A stretch of 64,000 bases of DNA. Origin: Sulfitobacter noctilucae (GTDB lineage Bacteria; Pseudomonadota; Alphaproteobacteria; Rhodobacterales; Rhodobacteraceae). A model generated the notes under the pieces. That model did no database searches. It was not told the DNA's origin and saw only the letters and a program-made list of their open reading frames with translations. Made by a program: the position numbers and the translations under genes. Below are positions 8,424 through 16,673 of this stretch, piece after piece. The stretch spans positions 62,001 through 126,000 of the forward strand of contig NZ_JASC01000014.1 of the NCBI RefSeq assembly GCF_000622365.1, written 5' to 3'. The stretch's first letter is position 1, and each line of letters opens with the position of its first letter.

Positions 8424-10160
8424 TCACTTCGACTTAGCACCGGCATCCCCTTGCCCGGCAAGGCTGTTCCAAGCGTCGAACTGGGACAGGAATACCTCAC
8501 CATTCAGAACATCCATCAGATGGGAGCGGCGCAGGCGGTCCATCACGGGGCCTTTGACCTCAGAAAGGTGAAGCCCGACGCCCATGTCGGTCAAACGGGC
8601 ATTGATCGCTTCCAGACTTTCCAACGCGGAATAATCAACTTCGTTCACAGCCGAGAACATCAACACGACATCGCGCACATCGGAACCTTCGGTCACCCGT
8701 GTCTGGATCAGATCTTCCATGAAGCGGGCGTTCACAAAATAGAGGCTTTCATCGATCCGCAATGTCACCATGGACGGTACCGTTTGAACCTTGTGGCGGT
8801 GTATGTTGCGAAAGTGTTGCGTGCCCGGAACGAGACCCACCTCTGCCACATGCGGACGCGAGGTTTTGTAAAGATGCAAGAGCACAGAGATCGTGACACC
8901 GGCAGCCACGCCAACTTCGACACCAAGTCCAAGCGTCAAAAGGATCGTGACTGCGACTGCAACAAAATCGGCACGGCTGTAGCGCCATGTCTTGTTCAGT
9001 ATCGACAAGTCAACAAGTGACAACACCGCGACAATGATGGTTGCGGCAAGCGTGGCGTTGGGCAGGTAAAAGACCAACGGCGTCAACGCGACGGCGGCAA
9101 TCGCCAATCCCGCCGCAGTAAAAATGCCCGCGGCGGGCGTCTCTGCTCCGGCGTCATAATTCACCACCGAACGGGAAAACCCGCCCGTTACCGGAAAGCC
9201 GCCAGTGAAGGCGGCACCAAGGTTGGCAGCACCCAAACCGATCAGCTCCTGATTGGGATCAATGCGCTGTCGTTTCTTGGCGGCCAATGTCTGTGCAACC
9301 GATACGCTTTCCACAAAGCCGATCACGGAAATCAGAATGGCAGGCACCAAGAGGGCACCAAGAAGGTCGCCGGAGAAGCCCGGTAAGGTCAGTGGCGGCA
9401 GGCTGCGTGGCACATCCCCCACAATGCGCACCCCTTGACCCGCCAGATCGAACCCCCAGACCACCAACGTTGTGACCACCACGGCAACCACCGGACCTGC
9501 TTTGGCTATGAGATCAGTCAGCAGTGGTCCGGTGCCAAGCCGCTTGAGCAGGGGTTTGAAGTTACCGCGGACCCAGAACAAAAAGGCCGTTGCGCTGAGC
9601 CCAAGGCAAAGCGTGATCCAGTTGATCTGGCCCAGTTGCCCGAAGATCGAGTCTAGCATTTCGGGCAGGGTATGTCCCTGTGCGGTGACCCCAAGAAGGT
9701 GCTTGAGCTGGCTTGTCGCGATCAGAATACCCGACGCAGTGATAAACCCTGCAATGACCGGATGGGATAGGAAATTCGCCAGAAACCCCAGCCGTAGAAC
9801 GCCCAGGAGCACCAGAAAGGTCCCCGACATAAAGGCCAGAGTGAGTGCAGCCACGGCATAGCCTGCGGTCCCTGTCTCGGCGACCTGTCCGATGGCCGAT
9901 GCCGTCAGCAGCGACACAACCGCAACCGGACCCACGGCTAAAGCGCGGGAGGTTCCGAAAATGGCATACAGCACGATCGGCGCAATGGAAGCATATATCC
10001 CCGCCTCGGGCGGCAGCCCGGCAAGCAAAGCGTAAGCAAGGGATTGGGGGATCAGCATGATCGTTACGATGACCGCTGCAATCATGTCATTCGACAGGGC
10101 CGTGCGGTCATAACGACGGCCCCAATCAAGGATCGGGAGATATTGGCGCAGGAGGTTCAT
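8424..10160 (-). CDS. SulP-family anion transporter with C-terminal STAS domain
   Basis: 578 residues. The first ~400 residues are a polytopic SulP membrane domain, beginning with the family signature IVTIMLIPQSLAYALLAGLPPEAGIYAS and followed by GTSRALAVGPVAVVSLL. Residues ~440-560 form a STAS domain (ESLYFVNARFMEDLI, DVRDVVLMFSAVNEVDYSALESL). Located at the end of the sulfide-oxidation operon, 57 bases after the SQR fusion and behind a strong hairpin, so it may be expressed less than the upstream genes. Likely substrate is sulfate, sulfite or another oxyanion produced by sulfide oxidation; bicarbonate is an alternative in this family. Confidence 0.88.
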   Translation of the reverse strand: MNLLRQYLPILDWGRRYDRTALSNDMIAAVIVTIMLIPQSLAYALLAGLPPEAGIYASIAPIVLYAIFGTSRALAVGPVAVVSLLTASAIGQVAETGTAGYAVAALTLAFMSGTFLVLLGVLRLGFLANFLSHPVIAGFITASGILIATSQLKHLLGVTAQGHTLPEMLDSIFGQLGQINWITLCLGLSATAFLFWVRGNFKPLLKRLGTGPLLTDLIAKAGPVVAVVVTTLVVWGFDLAGQGVRIVGDVPRSLPPLTLPGFSGDLLGALLVPAILISVIGFVESVSVAQTLAAKKRQRIDPNQELIGLGAANLGAAFTGGFPVTGGFSRSVVNYDAGAETPAAGIFTAAGLAIAAVALTPLVFYLPNATLAATIIVAVLSLVDLSILNKTWRYSRADFVAVAVTILLTLGLGVEVGVAAGVTISVLLHLYKTSRPHVAEVGLVPGTQHFRNIHRHKVQTVPSMVTLRIDESLYFVNARFMEDLIQTRVTEGSDVRDVVLMFSAVNEVDYSALESLEAINARLTDMGVGLHLSEVKGPVMDRLRRSHLMDVLNGEVFLSQFDAWNSLAGQGDAGAKSK

Positions 10161-10187
10161 AGAGGGTGTGACTTCAATAAAAGGGGA

Positions 10188-10208
10188 GGCCCGTCAGGGC
10201 GACGGGCC
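10188..10208 (-). terminator. Hairpin with T-rich tail between SQR and SulP genes
   Basis: GGCCCGTC (10188-10195) pairs with GACGGGCC (10201-10208) around a five-base loop. On the transcribed strand the stem is followed by TCCCCTTTTATT, so it can act as a partial terminator that lowers SulP expression relative to the SQR gene, unless SulP has its own promoter. Confidence 0.6.
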
Positions 10209-10217
10209 AGAACGCAA

Positions 10218-11897
10218 TCACTCTGCCGAGACTTTGAACTTTTCTGGTTTGGCCATCCATTCTTTGCCCTTCAGCATCGCCTGCCAGTAGATCGGTGGCA
10301 AAAGCTTTTCCTTTAGGAACCACGCAGCGCGTGATGGTTTCGTGCCGTCCAGCAAAAACGAAGGGAACGACGGTTTCAGCGCACCGCCATAGCCAAATTC
10401 AGCCAAAACAATCTTGCCACGCTCGACCGTCAATGGGCATGACCCATAGCCATCGTATTGTGCCACAGCGGACCGCCCGGCGATGTCGGAAATGATGTTC
10501 TCAGCCACCGTCGGGGCCTGTTTGCGTGCGGCAGCCATGGTTTTGGCATTGGGCGCATTCATCACGTCCCCAAGGCTCCAGATGTTGTCGAACGTCTTGT
10601 GGCGCAGGGTCGCCTGATCCACGTCAACCCAGCCTGCCGCATCCGCCAGTGGTGAGACTCGGATAAAGTCAGGCGCGACCTGCGGTGGGCAGACATGCAT
10701 CATGTCGAAATCCACAGTCATCGTTCGGGCGTCCGTGTCAGGTTCGGCGATCTTGAAGGTCGCCTTTTTTGCGGGACCATCCACAGACACAAGGTTGTGG
10801 AAGAAATTGCAGGTCGCGCCGTATTTCTCGATATATTCCTCAAGCGCGGGAACGTAGTCTTTGACCCCGAACAGAACACCACCAGCGTTCATGAACTGAA
10901 TGTCGATGTCTTTGAGCCGCCGGTTGCGGAACCACGCATCACCTGACAGGTACATCGCCTTTTGCGGCGCACCCGCACATTTGATCGGCATCGGTGGCTG
11001 GGTGAACAGCGCACGCCCTTCTTTCAACTCTTGCACCAACTGCCAGGTATAGGGGGCCAGATCATAGCGGTAGTTTGAGGTGACCCCATTGCGGCCCAAC
11101 GTCTCCTCGAGGCCTTCAATCGCCTCCCAGTCGAGCTTGAGCCCCGGACAGACGATCAGACGGTCGTATTTGACCACACGGCAGCCATCAAGAATGACAG
11201 CATTTTTCGCAGGCTCAAACGCCGCCACCGCCGCCTTGATCCACTTCACGCCGGGCGGTATCAGCGAGCCCATGGTCTTGGCAGTCTGGCTTGCCTCAAA
11301 GATGCCGCCGCCGACCATGGTCCAACCCGGCTGATAATAATGGATATCTGCCGGATCAATGATCGCAATCGACAGGCTCGATTTGCGCGCATGCAGGCTG
11401 GCCGCAGCAGAAATGCCACCCGCGCCACCGCCTACGATGACGACGTCAAATTTGGCATCACCCATGTCGGTAGGTGTCTTGCCACCGTTTGCGATCCGAC
11501 GGGCAACGCCGTTCATATCATAGCCTGCCGCCATCGTCGCGGCGAGGATTTCAGGCATGGGTCGTTTCTTGGATTCGTGGAACGACCAGAGCGTTGCTGA
11601 CCGCGTTCCGGATCGGCAATAGGCCAGAACCGGACGCTGCAGTTCTGTAAGCGCGTCGGAAAATGCGGTAACGTCATCGTCTTGCACCATACCGCTTTGG
11701 ATCGGAACGTACCTCGCCTCGATCCCTGCGGCTTTGGCGGCGGTTTCGATTTCTTCAAAGGAAGGCTGATCGGCGCCTTCCCCGTCGGGGCGGTTGCAGA
11801 TGATGGCACGAAAACCTGCTGCCTTGATCGCCACCATATCATCGGCGGTAATCTGGGGGCTGACCGAGACCTTGTCTGTGATTTTATTCAGTTCCAT
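10218..11897 (-). CDS. Fusion: PTP-like (TIGR01244) domain + sulfide:quinone oxidoreductase
   Basis: 559 residues in two parts. Residues 1-~140 are the dual-specificity-phosphatase/rhodanese-like domain (TIGR01244), with the catalytic loop CRSGTRS at 94-100. Residues ~148-559 are a FAD/NAD oxidoreductase: dinucleotide motif VVIVGGGAGG (~152-161), and two redox cysteines, Cys307 in PIKCAGAPQK and Cys403 in HVCPPQ. The first matches type II (mitochondrial-type) sulfide:quinone reductase. It oxidises sulfide to sulfane sulfur and passes electrons to quinone; the N-terminal cysteine may accept the sulfur. An alternative TTG start at 11918 is in frame, but ATG 11897 has a GAGAGG ribosome site. Eighteen bases after the ETHE1-like gene. 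Confidence 0.9.
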   Translation of the reverse strand: MELNKITDKVSVSPQITADDMVAIKAAGFRAIICNRPDGEGADQPSFEEIETAAKAAGIEARYVPIQSGMVQDDDVTAFSDALTELQRPVLAYCRSGTRSATLWSFHESKKRPMPEILAATMAAGYDMNGVARRIANGGKTPTDMGDAKFDVVIVGGGAGGISAAASLHARKSSLSIAIIDPADIHYYQPGWTMVGGGIFEASQTAKTMGSLIPPGVKWIKAAVAAFEPAKNAVILDGCRVVKYDRLIVCPGLKLDWEAIEGLEETLGRNGVTSNYRYDLAPYTWQLVQELKEGRALFTQPPMPIKCAGAPQKAMYLSGDAWFRNRRLKDIDIQFMNAGGVLFGVKDYVPALEEYIEKYGATCNFFHNLVSVDGPAKKATFKIAEPDTDARTMTVDFDMMHVCPPQVAPDFIRVSPLADAAGWVDVDQATLRHKTFDNIWSLGDVMNAPNAKTMAAARKQAPTVAENIISDIAGRSAVAQYDGYGSCPLTVERGKIVLAEFGYGGALKPSFPSFLLDGTKPSRAAWFLKEKLLPPIYWQAMLKGKEWMAKPEKFKVSAE

Positions 11898-11914
11898 GTT
11901 CTCGATCCTCTCGA

Positions 11915-12817
11915 TCAAAATTTGTTCACAGGCATTTTCAGATAGCTGTAACCGTCATTTTCGGCTTCTGGCAGCCGCCCATCCCGCAGGTTCACCTGCA
12001 GCGCGGCGAGCATTCGGTTGGGCAGGCCAAGCGTCGCGTCGCGCTTCTCGCGCAGTTGGACAAAATCCTGTTTCGATACGCCGCCGCCCAGATGAATGTT
12101 ATCGGCTTTCTGTTCGCCAACGGTGCTTTCCCACGCCGGTTCTTCGCGGGTTTTGGTGCCATAGTCGTGTCCGATGAAAATCCGGTGATCGTCGGGGCGA
12201 TCAAGGATTGTTATGATGCTGTCGTAGAGTTCCGATGCAGACCCTCCGGGGAAATCGGCGCGCGACGAACCCGCGTCCGGCTGCATCAGTGTATCGTGTG
12301 CAAAGACCGCGTCGCCTGCCACATAACTGATGGAACCCAGCGTATGGCCCGGCGACAGCATCACACCGACGTCAAGATTGCCGATCTTGAAGCGGTCGCC
12401 GTCGGCAAACAGATGGTCAAAATGTGGATCAATCGGAAAGGCATCGGGCAGGTTGTAGTACCCGCGCCAAAGCTCTGCGATCTCGCGTACCTTTTCGCCA
12501 ATGGCCGTCTGCACGCCGGTCTTGTCCCTCAGCCATGCCGCAGCAATGAAGTGATCCGCATGAGGATGCGTGTCGAGTATCCATTCCAATTTCAGATCGT
12601 TGTCCGCAATATAGTCTAACGCCCATTGGGGATGGTCGAATTTGGTCGCGAAAGATTTGGGATCGAACTCCTGGACGACGTCGATAAGAGCGCATTTGCG
12701 GGTTTGATCGTCAATGCAGATGTACTGGCAACTTCCGGTATCGGGTTCGTAGAAACCGACGACAGTGGGGCTGTTTGGTCCGCGGGATGGCGACACTTTG
12801 TAAAGGATATCTGACAC
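11915..12817 (-). CDS. ETHE1-like metallo-beta-lactamase-fold hydrolase (persulfide dioxygenase candidate) 1
   Basis: 300 residues. Metal-binding motif THPHADH gives His84, His86, Asp88, His89; further ligands in SPGHTLGS and FIGHDYG. The surrounding pattern (FPGGSASELYDSI, RIFIGHDY, ADNIHLGG) is that of the ETHE1/Blh group, which oxidises glutathione persulfide to sulfite or otherwise handles sulfane sulfur. Placed directly before the sulfide:quinone reductase fusion, so it probably consumes its persulfide product. A second member of the same group lies two genes upstream; they differ around residues 1-60, so they may act on different persulfides. Confidence 0.85.
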   Translation of the reverse strand: MSDILYKVSPSRGPNSPTVVGFYEPDTGSCQYICIDDQTRKCALIDVVQEFDPKSFATKFDHPQWALDYIADNDLKLEWILDTHPHADHFIAAAWLRDKTGVQTAIGEKVREIAELWRGYYNLPDAFPIDPHFDHLFADGDRFKIGNLDVGVMLSPGHTLGSISYVAGDAVFAHDTLMQPDAGSSRADFPGGSASELYDSIITILDRPDDHRIFIGHDYGTKTREEPAWESTVGEQKADNIHLGGGVSKQDFVQLREKRDATLGLPNRMLAALQVNLRDGRLPEAENDGYSYLKMPVNKF

Positions 12818-12853
12818 GTTTTTGCTCCAATAACGCGCATCATTGAAAAGACT

Positions 12854-13342
12854 TCAGGCCTCCGCGCTGGCCTCTGCCGGTGTCAGGAAACGCGCGCTGT
12901 AAAGGGCCTCTCCCAACCGGTCGAGAAGATCGAGTTGCAGTTCAAGCCATGCCTTGTGGCCTTCCTCTTCCATCGCGATCTGCTCGAACAGTTTGCGCGA
13001 TCCGATGTCATCTTCCGCGTCAGCGTCTTTGGCGGCACGTTTGTAGAAGGCAAAGGCTTCCTCTTCGTCTGCCAGATCTGTCTCGAACATTTCTTTGAGG
13101 GAATTTACCCGAACAGGCTGCTTCTGGAACGCGATCTGGGGATCGCCTTTCAGCGCAAGGATCCGTTCGATAAACAAATCCGAGTGGCCCAGCTCCTCGG
13201 CCTGCTCTTCGCGCATCTGTTCGGCCAGACCGACAAGGCCCCAATCCTCAAGAACATGTGCGTGCATCTGGTATTGATGGGTCGCAGACAGCTCCATCTT
13301 GAGGGCCATGTTCAGGTTTTCGATCGTTTTCGCATTCGACAT
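12854..13342 (-). CDS. Ferritin-like (bacterioferritin-type) four-helix protein
   Basis: 162 residues. It reads as a four-helix bundle with carboxylate/His iron ligands: E in KMELSATHQYQMH, EEQAEELGHSD (ExxH pair) and DEEEAFAFYK, EEEGHKAWLE. This matches bacterioferritin/DPS-like ferritins. Start chosen at 13342 (MSNAKTIENLN) with CGGAG eight bases upstream; 13360 is in frame and also plausible. It sits between the two ETHE1-like genes, an unusual place for an iron store. A role may be to keep iron available for the non-heme-iron dioxygenases or to limit iron-sulfide chemistry; this is inference. Confidence 0.85.
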   Translation of the reverse strand: MSNAKTIENLNMALKMELSATHQYQMHAHVLEDWGLVGLAEQMREEQAEELGHSDLFIERILALKGDPQIAFQKQPVRVNSLKEMFETDLADEEEAFAFYKRAAKDADAEDDIGSRKLFEQIAMEEEGHKAWLELQLDLLDRLGEALYSARFLTPAEASAEA

Positions 13343-13374
13343 TGTATTACTCCGATTCATTTTCTCATCTCTTC

Positions 13375-14256
13375 TCAAAGCCCGTTGACAGGCACCTTGA
13401 GCATTGGATTGCCATTGGTATCTTTCGGTACTTCACCAGCTCGCATGTTCACCTGCAAAGACGGAATAATCAGCTTTGGCATGGCGAGCTGCGCGTCCCG
13501 TTCGGTCCGGAACTTCACAAAGTCTTCTTTGGTTTTCCCGCCGCCCACATGAATGTTATGCGCCTTTTCCTCTGCGACAGTGGTTTCCCACCGGATGTCG
13601 CGCCCGTTCGGGCCGTAGTCGTGACACATGAAAAGCCGCATCTCATCAGGCAGGGTCAGCACCTTCTGGATGCTGTCATAAAGCGTGCCTGCGTCCCCGC
13701 CGGGGAAATCAGCGCGTGCCGATCCACCGTCTGGCATGAACAATGTGTCGCCCACAAAAGCTGCGTTCCCCATCACATGCACCATGCAGGCAGGCGTATG
13801 GCCGGGGGTGTAGATGGCCGTCGCTTGCAGGTTCCCGATGCTATAGGTGTCGCCATCCTCAAAGAGCGCGTCAAACTGGCTGCCGTCGCGCTGGAACTCG
13901 GTGCCTTCGTTGAAAACTTTGCCAAAGGTTTCCTGAATGACGGTAATCTTCGCTCCGACGCCGATTTTGCCGCCCAGTTTATCCTGAATATAAGGCGCAG
14001 CACTCAGGTGATCGGCGTGAACATGGGTCTCGATGATCCACTCAAGCTTCAACCCTTGGGTCTCGATCTCTTGGATCAGCCGGTCTGCGTGGTCAAAGGT
14101 GATACGGCCCGCGGCATAATCAATGTCCATCACACTATCGATCACGGCGCAGGAGGCGCTCGACGGGTCTTTGACGATATAGCTGATGGTGTTTGTCGCT
14201 TCGTCAAAGAAGGCGTGCACTTCGGGCTTGATACTCAGGTCGGTGGCGATAGTCAT
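13375..14256 (-). CDS. ETHE1/Blh-like metallo-beta-lactamase-fold hydrolase 2
   Basis: 293 residues. Metal motif THVHADH gives His78, His80, Asp82, His83, with TPGHTPACMVH and FMCHDYGPNG supplying later ligands. It resembles the hydrolase half of Blh proteins (and ETHE1) found in BigR-type sulfide detoxification operons. Here the N-terminal phosphatase-like half of Blh is absent and a similar domain is fused to the SQR instead. Its stop overlaps the longer possible start of the ferritin gene. The 95 bases upstream, before the YeeE gene, contain no recognisable gene beyond a seven-codon frame. Confidence 0.85.
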   Translation of the reverse strand: MTIATDLSIKPEVHAFFDEATNTISYIVKDPSSASCAVIDSVMDIDYAAGRITFDHADRLIQEIETQGLKLEWIIETHVHADHLSAAPYIQDKLGGKIGVGAKITVIQETFGKVFNEGTEFQRDGSQFDALFEDGDTYSIGNLQATAIYTPGHTPACMVHVMGNAAFVGDTLFMPDGGSARADFPGGDAGTLYDSIQKVLTLPDEMRLFMCHDYGPNGRDIRWETTVAEEKAHNIHVGGGKTKEDFVKFRTERDAQLAMPKLIIPSLQVNMRAGEVPKDTNGNPMLKVPVNGL

Positions 14257-14351
14257 TGTCGGTCTCCTGTCTAAGAAAAACTGGCGGGCTTAGTGGCCGC
14301 GACGGTTTTTCATTATTGTGTTATAGGGGGCAGCCTGACCGCGTGACCGCG

Positions 14352-14783
14352 TCATTGCGCTGGCTCTGATCTGAACGGCATGGTCAGCACCCGCCGCAGA
14401 ATGATGCCCCCGGCAACGGCGATCAAAAATAGCACCACTTCCCACCGGCCCGTCCCAAGCGCGGGAATGGCAGCACCGGGACAGAAACCCGCGATCCCCC
14501 ACCCGACCCCGAACAGCGCCGAGCCTCCGATGAGTTTGGCGTCGATCGTGGTCGAGGTTGGCACCTGAAAACGCCCACCAAACAAAGGTGCTTTGCGGCG
14601 CCAAACAAGTCGATATCCCAAAGCGGTCACAATCAGCGCTCCGCCCATCACAAAGGCAAGGCTTGGATCCCATGAACCTGCAATATCAAAGAAGTTCAGC
14701 ACTTTGGCAGGGTCCATCATGCCCGACAGGGCGATACCAACGCCGAAGACGACACCGGTAAAGAGGGCGTAAACAAGTTTCAT
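14352..14783 (-). CDS. YeeE/YedE (DUF6691) membrane protein, second half of sulfur transporter pair
   Basis: 143 residues with four membrane segments. Contains IALSGMMDPAKVLNFFDI near the N-terminus and the characteristic GWGIAGFCPGAAIPALG, in which the Cys sits in the conserved CPGA motif of YeeE/TsuA-type thiosulfate transporters. It follows the other YeeE half by three bases; together they equal one full-length YeeE. Likely imports thiosulfate or exports/imports another reduced sulfur species feeding the same pathway as the SQR and ETHE1-like enzymes. Confidence 0.87.
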   Translation of the reverse strand: MKLVYALFTGVVFGVGIALSGMMDPAKVLNFFDIAGSWDPSLAFVMGGALIVTALGYRLVWRRKAPLFGGRFQVPTSTTIDAKLIGGSALFGVGWGIAGFCPGAAIPALGTGRWEVVLFLIAVAGGIILRRVLTMPFRSEPAQ

Positions 14784-14786
14784 GGC

Positions 14787-15218
14787 TCAGGCTCCCAAAA
14801 CATGACGGATGATAAAGACAGTAATCGCAGCGGTTGCCATGAATGTCGGCACCGCAACAATCGAGCGCAGGGAAAGGCGCGACAAACCGCACACGCCGTG
14901 ACCGGAAGTGCAGCCCGACCCCAAACTTGCGCCGAGACCAACGATCACACCGCCCACGACAATCATCACGGGGCTTACCGGCACGGCAATCTCTGGAAGC
15001 GTACCTGTCGCCACAAAAATCAACCCGGGTGCGAGGATCATTCCCAGCACCATAGCAGCGCGCCACGCAAATTCATCGCGACCCTCAGGCAATATCAGAC
15101 CGGACATGATGCCCGTCGCCCCAAGGATACGGCCAAGGCCCAGCATCAATAAGACGGCACCAAGCCCGATGGCGAGGCCACCACCGAAGGATGCGATAGG
15201 TGTGAATGCGGTTTCCAT
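14787..15218 (-). CDS. YeeE/YedE membrane protein, first half of sulfur transporter pair
   Basis: 143 residues, mostly membrane segments. The key motif is GASLGSGCTSGHGVCGLSR, the conserved Cys-containing loop of the YeeE/YedE family, where cysteines are thought to relay thiosulfate. The gene has three bases to DUF2892 upstream and three to the second half downstream. This split two-gene form is common in sulfide-oxidation operons of proteobacteria. Confidence 0.88.
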   Translation of the reverse strand: METAFTPIASFGGGLAIGLGAVLLMLGLGRILGATGIMSGLILPEGRDEFAWRAAMVLGMILAPGLIFVATGTLPEIAVPVSPVMIVVGGVIVGLGASLGSGCTSGHGVCGLSRLSLRSIVAVPTFMATAAITVFIIRHVLGA

Positions 15219-15221
15219 ATT

Positions 15222-15434
15222 TTAGGCCTTGCAGGTCTTGATGCCGAAGATTGAATAGATCGGGCATACCCGGACTGCTGCGACAATCAACATCACAACG
15301 CCGACAATGGCCGCTGCGAACTTTAACAAACCGCCATCAAAGGCGGGCAAGCCGCTGAAGAAGGCAAGGTAAAGCAGGCCGAGGCCAAGTGCTGCGCGAA
15401 AAATACGGTCGAGTGTTCCAACATTGGTGGTCAT
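15222..15434 (-). CDS. DUF2892 (YgaP-type) inner-membrane protein
   Basis: 70 residues: MTTNVGTLDRIFRAALG followed by two membrane helices and the C-terminal pattern CPIYSIFGIKTC with two cysteines. This is the DUF2892 membrane module that in other proteins is fused to rhodanese domains. It is the first gene of the sulfide operon, 64 bases downstream of the centre of a GTGAC/GTCAC dyad. Its Cys pair may help carry sulfane sulfur at the membrane; function not shown experimentally for this stand-alone form as far as I know. Confidence 0.85.
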   Translation of the reverse strand: MTTNVGTLDRIFRAALGLGLLYLAFFSGLPAFDGGLLKFAAAIVGVVMLIVAAVRVCPIYSIFGIKTCKA

Positions 15435-15452
15435 GATGCTCTCCAGTTTGAT

Positions 15453-15475
15453 AACTTGAACAACAGATATAACTT
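15453..15475 (-). promoter_or_regulatory. Possible NsrR-like box upstream of DUF2892 operon
   Basis: The minus strand shows AAGTTATATCT, one base, then TTGTTCAAGTT. The left half is close to the box at 16674-16696 (shared AAGTTATAT), the right half is poor. It may be a weak site for the NsrR-like regulator encoded two genes upstream. Confidence 0.3.
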
Positions 15476-15491
15476 TGACGCCGACGCTTCA

Positions 15492-15504
15492 GTGACTTTG
15501 TCAC
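15492..15504. promoter_or_regulatory. GTGAC-N3-GTCAC dyad upstream of sulfide operon
   Basis: GTGACTTTGTCAC. The same 13-base dyad with a different third base recurs at 16709-16721. Its centre is 64 bases from the DUF2892 start; the other copy is 62 and 59 bases from its two flanking genes. Half sites resemble CRP half sites (GTGA/TCAC) but with a five-base gap where CRP and FNR sites have six. Confidence 0.65.
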
Positions 15505-15526
15505 CTAAGATGTAAAAAGCCGAATA

Positions 15527-16189
15527 TTACCTGCTCTCCGCCAACACGCGGATGGCCGATTTATCCAGTAGTGCGATGCGCCCACGCGATTGGGCGATCA
15601 TGCCACGCTTTTGAAAATCGGACAAAACCCGGCTGACAACCTCGCGTGCTGTGCCGAGTTCGCTGGCAAGCTGTTGATGTGTCGCCGATATCTCTTTCAA
15701 GCCATCCCCAAGGACCAGGAGCCGTTCCGCTAGGCGCACATCCATATGGCCAAAGGCCACGTCATCAACGACACGCAAGAGATCAATCAACCTGCGGGAA
15801 TAGGCGGCGAATACAAATTTACGAAAAGCTTCTTCCTCAGCGACTAGACGGTCAAAGGCGGGCTTTGGCAAGACAATTGCCGTGATGTCCGTCTCCGCGA
15901 TGCCTTCAGCGTTATAGGCCTCCTCGGACAGCATGCAGGCTGTCGTCAATACACAGCTTTCGCCGGCGTCGACGCGGTACAGGACAATTTCGCGCCCGGA
16001 GTCAGAGCTTTGTGACACGCGAATACGACCATCATATAGGAAAAACAGGCTGTCGGGCACGTTCTCGGGTCCGAAAACCTGTGCACCGGCTTCCATGCGC
16101 TGGATCCGCGCAACCTTGATCAGCCGATCACGCACCGCACGTGGCAGCGCCGCGGTGCCTTGAAACTTCTCTGTCCAATCCTGAATCAT
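15527..16189 (-). CDS. Crp/Fnr-family transcriptional regulator
   Basis: 220 residues: cyclic-nucleotide-type beta-roll (~20-120), dimer helix, and winged helix-turn-helix (~165-215) with recognition helix AREVVSRVL. That helix carries both the R-E pair used by CRP to read GTGA and the ExxSR pattern of FNR. The N-terminal FNR iron-sulfur cysteines are absent; the only two cysteines are Cys79 and Cys85 in GESCVLTTACMLS. It follows the Rrf2 gene with a four-base overlap and precedes the sulfide operon on the same strand. Probably regulates that operon and itself through the GTGAC/GTCAC dyads; the effector may be reactive sulfur or another thiol oxidant (inference). Confidence 0.88.
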   Translation of the reverse strand: MIQDWTEKFQGTAALPRAVRDRLIKVARIQRMEAGAQVFGPENVPDSLFFLYDGRIRVSQSSDSGREIVLYRVDAGESCVLTTACMLSEEAYNAEGIAETDITAIVLPKPAFDRLVAEEEAFRKFVFAAYSRRLIDLLRVVDDVAFGHMDVRLAERLLVLGDGLKEISATHQQLASELGTAREVVSRVLSDFQKRGMIAQSRGRIALLDKSAIRVLAESR

Positions 16190-16656
16190 CTTGTCTTGCG
16201 CATCGGTGCGACGATGCCCTCTTCCAGTGGTGCAATACGGGCCAACAGATCGCCCCGGTTCGATGCAATATCTGCCAACGTGAGATCATCGAGAACAGCC
16301 ATAAAGGCATCTGCCGCAGTTTGAAGCGCCCGCGACAGTTTGCAAATGCCAATCAACGGGCAGGTGTTGGTATCAGGGCTGAAACACTCAACCAGATCAA
16401 GCGGCCCTTCGGTCAACCGCACAACATCGCCGATTACAATGTCGGAGGCTGGTCGTGCCAATCGAAAGCCGCCCCTGCGTCCCCGCTGGGTGTCCACATA
16501 CCCCGCGACCCCCAGCGCATGCACGATCTTTACGATGTGCGGACGTGCCAATCCATGAACGCGTACAACGTCATCGACTCGGATCAATTCGGGCGCCTTC
16601 AGCGCTGCCAATTGCAACGAACGCAGGGCAAAAGTTGTATAGGACGTAATCTTCAT
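16186..16656 (-). CDS. Rrf2-family regulator, NsrR-like
   Basis: 156 residues. N-terminal winged helix (MKITSYTTFALRSLQL, RPHIVKIVHALGVAGYV, RGRRGGFRLARPAS) and a cluster of three cysteines in ECFSPDTNTCPLIGICKLS, spaced Cys-x7-Cys-x5-Cys, which in Rrf2 proteins binds an iron-sulfur cluster. The order GYV..RGxxGGxRL..PASxIxIGDVVR..C..C..C..LADI closely follows E. coli NsrR, the nitric-oxide-sensing repressor. The frame extends upstream into the promoter, but ATG 16656 gives the standard N-terminus. Its stop overlaps the Crp/Fnr start. It is divergent from the peroxiredoxin, with an NsrR-like box between them. Confidence 0.86.
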   Translation of the reverse strand: MKITSYTTFALRSLQLAALKAPELIRVDDVVRVHGLARPHIVKIVHALGVAGYVDTQRGRRGGFRLARPASDIVIGDVVRLTEGPLDLVECFSPDTNTCPLIGICKLSRALQTAADAFMAVLDDLTLADIASNRGDLLARIAPLEEGIVAPMRKTR

Positions 16657-16673
16657 ACGGGCACCTCTGCAGT

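Noticed and set aside
8306-8503. Minus-strand 65-codon frame overlapping the end of the SulP gene
   Set aside because: Shares bases with the STAS domain in another frame and resembles no known protein.
13342-14274. 310-codon plus-strand frame opposite the second ETHE1-like gene
   Set aside because: Mirror frame of a convincing metallo-beta-lactamase-fold gene; no recognisable domains.
14290-14313. Seven-codon frame MKNRRGH in the leader of the second ETHE1-like gene
   Set aside because: Very short, no ribosome site and no attenuator-like hairpins around it.
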